A stretch of DNA of 56,588 bases, from positions 43,220-99,807 of the forward strand of contig JAENZQ010000009.1 in the NCBI GenBank assembly GCA_016841185.1. The letters are read 5' to 3'. The position numbers were made by a program, and so were the translations under genes. Positions within the stretch are counted from its first letter, which is position 1; the number at the start of each line of letters is the position of its first letter. Shown piece after piece: positions 53,440 through 56,588 of the stretch. The stretch is from Anaerovorax odorimutans. Lineage in GTDB: Bacteria; Bacillota; Clostridia; Peptostreptococcales; JAAYPU01. Below the pieces are notes generated by a model. It searched no databases, was not told the origin of the DNA, and worked only from the letters and a program-made list of their open reading frames with translations.

Positions 53440-54312
53440 ATGAAGATTATAGGTGACAAAGTCATTGAAAGTATAAACGGCATTAAACATGAAGTGCCGG
53501 AGTCATTCAGTGGTTCGGATTTGGCTCTATTAAAGGCAAGTTATTTTGTTGAAGGTGAAAATCTGTTTGATTGCTATCATTTTGCTATTCCAAAAGTGGA
53601 AGTTCATTCATTCTTTATCGACAATAAAGAAATAAACTTACCCCAAAATACGATAGTACCAACAAATCCGGGACAGAAATTAATGGTTTCACCAATCAAC
53701 GAAAAGTATAATAAATCCAACGGTATCAAATTCATTTGCATGTTTATTGAGACCCAAAAGCTTCAGGAGCTGTCTAAAGCTGAATTCAATAGAAGTGATT
53801 TATTATTTAAAAATAATATCAGTTATTTAAACAATAATATTTCAGACTTGATTTCGAAGTTCGAATTTGAATGCAAATATAAACAATTTGGATATCAATT
53901 CATTCTTGATTGTCTTTCAATTGAGATAGGAGTTAATATGTTGAGAGAATTGAAAAACAATATGACGGACTTGCATGGATTTCGCAGATACTCGGCGAGA
54001 AAAGAGATTAACATCGCAATAGACTATCTCTGGGAGAATGTTCATATGGAGTTTTCCCTAAATAAGCTCTGCAGAGTTGTGAATTTAAGTCCGTATTATT
54101 TTATAAGGCTTTTCAAAGATAATATTGGAAAAACGCCTTATGAGTATTACATGGATATAAAAATCAGCAAGGCTATGGAATATTTTAAAGCGGGTAATCA
54201 TTCTATTACCGAAATAAGTTTTATTCTGGGATTTTCAAGCCACAGTCACTTTTCATCGATTTTTAAGAAAAGGATTGGAATAACACCCTCTGAATTTATA
54301 AAAAGGATTTAG
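53440..54312 (+). CDS. AraC-family transcriptional regulator
   Basis: The 290-residue protein has an N-terminal cupin-like sensor region (about 1-170, with PKVEVHSFFIDNKEINLPQ) and a C-terminal AraC/XylS DNA-binding domain: first helix-turn-helix FSLNKLCRVVNLSPYYFIRLFKDNIG and second ITEISFILGFSSHSHFSSIFKKRIGITPSEF. The ligand is unknown. It stands alone between two terminators, upstream of an SLH protein gene. Its start is backed by AGGAGG. Confidence 0.93.
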   Translation: MKIIGDKVIESINGIKHEVPESFSGSDLALLKASYFVEGENLFDCYHFAIPKVEVHSFFIDNKEINLPQNTIVPTNPGQKLMVSPINEKYNKSNGIKFICMFIETQKLQELSKAEFNRSDLLFKNNISYLNNNISDLISKFEFECKYKQFGYQFILDCLSIEIGVNMLRELKNNMTDLHGFRRYSARKEINIAIDYLWENVHMEFSLNKLCRVVNLSPYYFIRLFKDNIGKTPYEYYMDIKISKAMEYFKAGNHSITEISFILGFSSHSHFSSIFKKRIGITPSEFIKRI

Positions 54313-54415
54313 GATCCCAGCATTAATTATTTTAGAATTTCTATGAGTATGGCAATAACTTGAAAAGTTTTTAGCAATCAGGTGATATCATACTAAAGTT
54401 CAGTAATATTATAAT

Positions 54416-54448
54416 CTCCTTGTAAAATTAATTTGCAAGGAGTTTTTT
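54416..54448 (+). terminator. Rho-independent terminator after the AraC gene
   Basis: CTCCTTG pairs with CAAGGAG, followed by six T. Confidence 0.9.
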
Positions 54449-54487
54449 CATGTCACGAAAATGAAATCCTAATTTGATTACACGCCG

Positions 54488-54552
54488 GCATAGAAATACA
54501 GCCTTTTCTAAGCCTTTTGCAAAAAGGGGGAAGAGGATAAGCTATTCTATGC
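54488..54552 (+). other. Possible structured leader before the SLH gene
   Basis: GCATAGAA (54488-54495) pairs with TTCTATGC (54545-54552) at long range and encloses a small CCTTTT/AAAAGG hairpin. It lies 40-105 bp before the start codon. I could not match it to a known riboswitch. Confidence 0.35.
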
Positions 54553-54594
54553 GTTGTTTATCGGGTTCTATATTTTTAAAAAGGAGTTGAAAGG

Positions 54595-56588
54595 ATGAAA
54601 AGAAAGAGTCTAAAAAATGTTAATCCCGTTCTCATATTTTTATTAGTGTTTGTGATGGTACTGACTTCAGGTGTTTCTTATGCAGATACTATTCATCTTT
54701 CATCTGAAGGCGGCAGTATCACAGATATTGAAAAACATTGGGCAGAAGCATTTATAACAAAATGGATGACTAAAGGTTTGGCGAAGGGTTATGATGATCT
54801 GCATTTTTGCCCGGATAATAGTATAACCCGCTCAGAATTTGTTGCTCTAGTAAATAGAGCTTTTGGTTTTTCTGGAGAAAGGGATTGTCATTTTACAGAT
54901 GTTGAAACGGGTATCTGGTATGAGACAGAAATAAAAAAAGGCATTCAGGCAGGGTATGTCAACGGCTATGATGATAATACATTTAAGCCTTGCAAAGAAA
55001 TCAGTCGTGCTGAGGCAGCTGTGATCCTATTTAGACTCCTGAAACTCAATACGGCAAAAGAGACTGTATCTGGTATTTTTTCTGATTCGGAAGAAATAAT
55101 GTCATGGGCCAGAGATGCAGTAAGTACAGTAGTTTTAGAGGGATACATGGTAGGATATTCAGACGGCACCTTTAAACCGAGCAATCCCATAACACGCGCA
55201 GAGGCGATTGTCATGCTAAGTCGTGGTGTGGGAGAACTTTTTAATGAATCCGGAACTTTTGGACCGGTTGAAGGTCAACTCAACATAGATGGAAATGTGA
55301 CCGTGAATACAGATGATGTCATATTACAGAATATAAAAATAGAAGGGAATCTCTATTTAGCGGCCGGTATTGGCGACGGAACTGTAGAACTCGAAGGCGT
55401 CACTGTCAAGGGCAAAACGGTCGTAAGCGGTGGAGGAGAACACAGTGTTATTATAAATAATAGTTCCCTTGGTGAAGTTTACGTCATTCGAATAGGCGGA
55501 TATGTAAGAGTTGTTGCCAAGGGAGATACTTCTATAGAAAAAGCTATATTGGAAACAAAGGCTAAACTTGAGGAAGAAGGTTTAATTGGAGAAGGATTCG
55601 AAGATGTTGAAGTCAAAGCTTATGATACTTCAGATGGAGAAGTTGTTTTAGATGGAGAATTTAATAATGTCATGGTGCAAACCGGTGCCGATATAGACAT
55701 TACTGAAGATACAAAAGTGGAAAGCCTGAATGTGGCTCAAACAGCAGGAGAGACAACGATCAATATCAGTAAGAATGCCTCTATAGGCAGCCTTGTTTTG
55801 GAGGGGAATTCAAAAGTTAAGGGAACAGGGACTATCAATAATATAACGAATAATTCAAATTCAGTAATTGATGATGATTTGAATATAAAAAAAGATAACG
55901 TGCCTGAAGGCAACGGCGACAGAAGCGGCGGTGGAAGCGGCGGAAGCGGCGGTGGAGATGATGATACTTCACAGCCTGAAATATTGTCAATTTTACCAAG
56001 AGATGATTCAGAAAATGCAGCGGTAAATACCAACTTGGTGATCACATTTAATGAAAAAGTAACTTCAACTTCAGGAAAGAGTATTACTCTTTTAAAGACA
56101 GCAAATGATACCATAGTAAGAACAATTGCAGCAATTAGTTCAGAAGTGAGTATAAATAAAAAAGTAGTAACCATCAATCCTACGGATGATTTTGATTATT
56201 TGACTGAATACTATATTTTGATAGATGAAGGTGCATTTAAGGATGCAGCAGGCAATAGTTTTTCCGGTATCAATGATCGTTCAACTTGGAACTTTAAAAC
56301 AGCAGCAGATACGGATGCGGATACAACACCGCCGGTGATTGCAGACGTAGCAGATGCAGATATTCCTGAAGCGAATATCGCCACATGGGAAGCACCGGAT
56401 ACAACTGCTCATGACAATGTGGACGGCGATATCAGCGGAAATATCGGGATTACCTATACAAGCGAAGATGCAGGCAGTAATGTCACAGACCTGGCTTCTG
56501 CCAGAGCACATCTTTCCGCTCAGATAGGCAATACCGTAACAGTTGCTTACAATGTGGCCGATGCGGCAGGCAACAGTGCGGCAGAAGT
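54595..56588 (+). CDS. SLH-anchored surface protein (3' truncated by window edge)
   Basis: The reading frame is open from ATG 54595 (AAAGGAGTTGAAAGG upstream) to the end of the window, 664 codons. It has a signal peptide ending near SYADT, three SLH domains (HWAEAFIT, GIWYETEIKK, MSWARDAVST) up to about residue 215 and a beta-rich domain (about 225-430) that clearly matches the one in the giant SLH gene at 10690 (GNLYLAAGIGDGTVELEGV versus GDLYLTEGIGDGEVRLDNV). A Gly/Ser linker and a Big_5/SbsA-like Ig domain (TNLVITFNEKVTSTSGKSI) follow, then the start of a further Ig-like domain. It is a wall-anchored surface protein paralogous to the giant protein. Confidence 0.92.
   Translation, partial: MKRKSLKNVNPVLIFLLVFVMVLTSGVSYADTIHLSSEGGSITDIEKHWAEAFITKWMTKGLAKGYDDLHFCPDNSITRSEFVALVNRAFGFSGERDCHFTDVETGIWYETEIKKGIQAGYVNGYDDNTFKPCKEISRAEAAVILFRLLKLNTAKETVSGIFSDSEEIMSWARDAVSTVVLEGYMVGYSDGTFKPSNPITRAEAIVMLSRGVGELFNESGTFGPVEGQLNIDGNVTVNTDDVILQNIKIEGNLYLAAGIGDGTVELEGVTVKGKTVVSGGGEHSVIINNSSLGEVYVIRIGGYVRVVAKGDTSIEKAILETKAKLEEEGLIGEGFEDVEVKAYDTSDGEVVLDGEFNNVMVQTGADIDITEDTKVESLNVAQTAGETTINISKNASIGSLVLEGNSKVKGTGTINNITNNSNSVIDDDLNIKKDNVPEGNGDRSGGGSGGSGGGDDDTSQPEILSILPRDDSENAAVNTNLVITFNEKVTSTSGKSITLLKTANDTIVRTIAAISSEVSINKKVVTINPTDDFDYLTEYYILIDEGAFKDAAGNSFSGINDRSTWNFKTAADTDADTTPPVIADVADADIPEANIATWEAPDTTAHDNVDGDISGNIGITYTSEDAGSNVTDLASARAHLSAQIGNTVTVAYNVADAAGNSAAE

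Noticed and set aside
54466-54594. A cyclic-di-GMP riboswitch before the SLH gene
   Set aside because: The region does not show the conserved core motifs I know for class I or class II c-di-GMP aptamers; only a long-range stem is visible.

Overview
The window looks like the chromosome of an anaerobic, AT-rich, Gram-positive member of the Clostridia/Tissierellia. The evidence is S-layer (SLH) surface proteins, a LevR-type PTS, FeoAB, TRAP-fed amino-acid fermentation genes of the lysine (3,5-diaminohexanoate) pathway, LysM proteins and selenium genes. This placement is inferred from gene content; no rRNA or other taxonomic marker is present. All gene functions come from reading motifs and comparing paralogues within the window; no database search was possible.

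Layout. (1) 1-5.4 kb: the 3' end of an InlB-repeat/SLH surface protein, then a MoxR ATPase - DUF58 - DUF4129-like membrane protein operon. (2) 5.4-10.5 kb: a flavodoxin/ferredoxin fusion and a very large hybrid histidine kinase overlapping a response regulator with a SARP-like output. (3) 10.7-18.4 kb: a 2,569-residue SLH protein made of Ig/cadherin-like repeats, one 445-bp stretch being duplicated exactly. (4) 18.6-23.6 kb: small housekeeping and accessory genes (DUF1450, VOC, LysM-deacetylase, ArsR with a split permease, PadR, methyltransferase), interspersed with three copies of a long palindromic repeat. (5) 23.6-26.1 kb: feoAB on the minus strand under a perfect 14-5-14 palindrome. (6) 26.2-36.4 kb: a LevR-type sigma-54 activator facing a clear sigma-54 promoter and an operon for a mannose-family PTS (EIIA, B, C, D), an aldolase, a Zn-dehydrogenase, and its own HPr and Enzyme I; a class II aldolase follows under its own promoter. 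(7) 36.7-49.7 kb: a 3,5-diaminohexanoate degradation locus. (8) 49.8-52 kb: selD-mnmH. (9) 52-56.6 kb: a repeat-rich spacer, a LysM protein, an AraC regulator and the 5' part of another SLH protein whose post-SLH domain matches that of the giant protein at 10.7 kb.

The most interesting locus is region 7. A sigma-54 activator (36760-38832) has as its N-terminal sensor a whole 3,5-diaminohexanoate dehydrogenase (KDD)-like domain with a broken dinucleotide-binding loop. Immediately downstream lie TGAGTC-type repeats, a well-formed -24/-12 promoter and the operon KDD1 - TRAP (P, Q, M) - Kce1 - CoA-transferase A1/B1 - Kal - KDD2, followed by a second sigma-70-type unit Kce2 - CoA-transferase A2/B2. 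No lysine 2,3-aminomutase or beta-lysine 5,6-aminomutase gene is present, but a TRAP importer is. I infer a locus in which an enzyme-derived sensor detects a 3,5-diamino acid (or a related compound) and switches on its uptake and cleavage to acetoacetate and 3-aminobutyryl-CoA. The two CoA-transferase gene pairs share a 1,029-bp identical tract with diverged flanks, which points to recent gene conversion.
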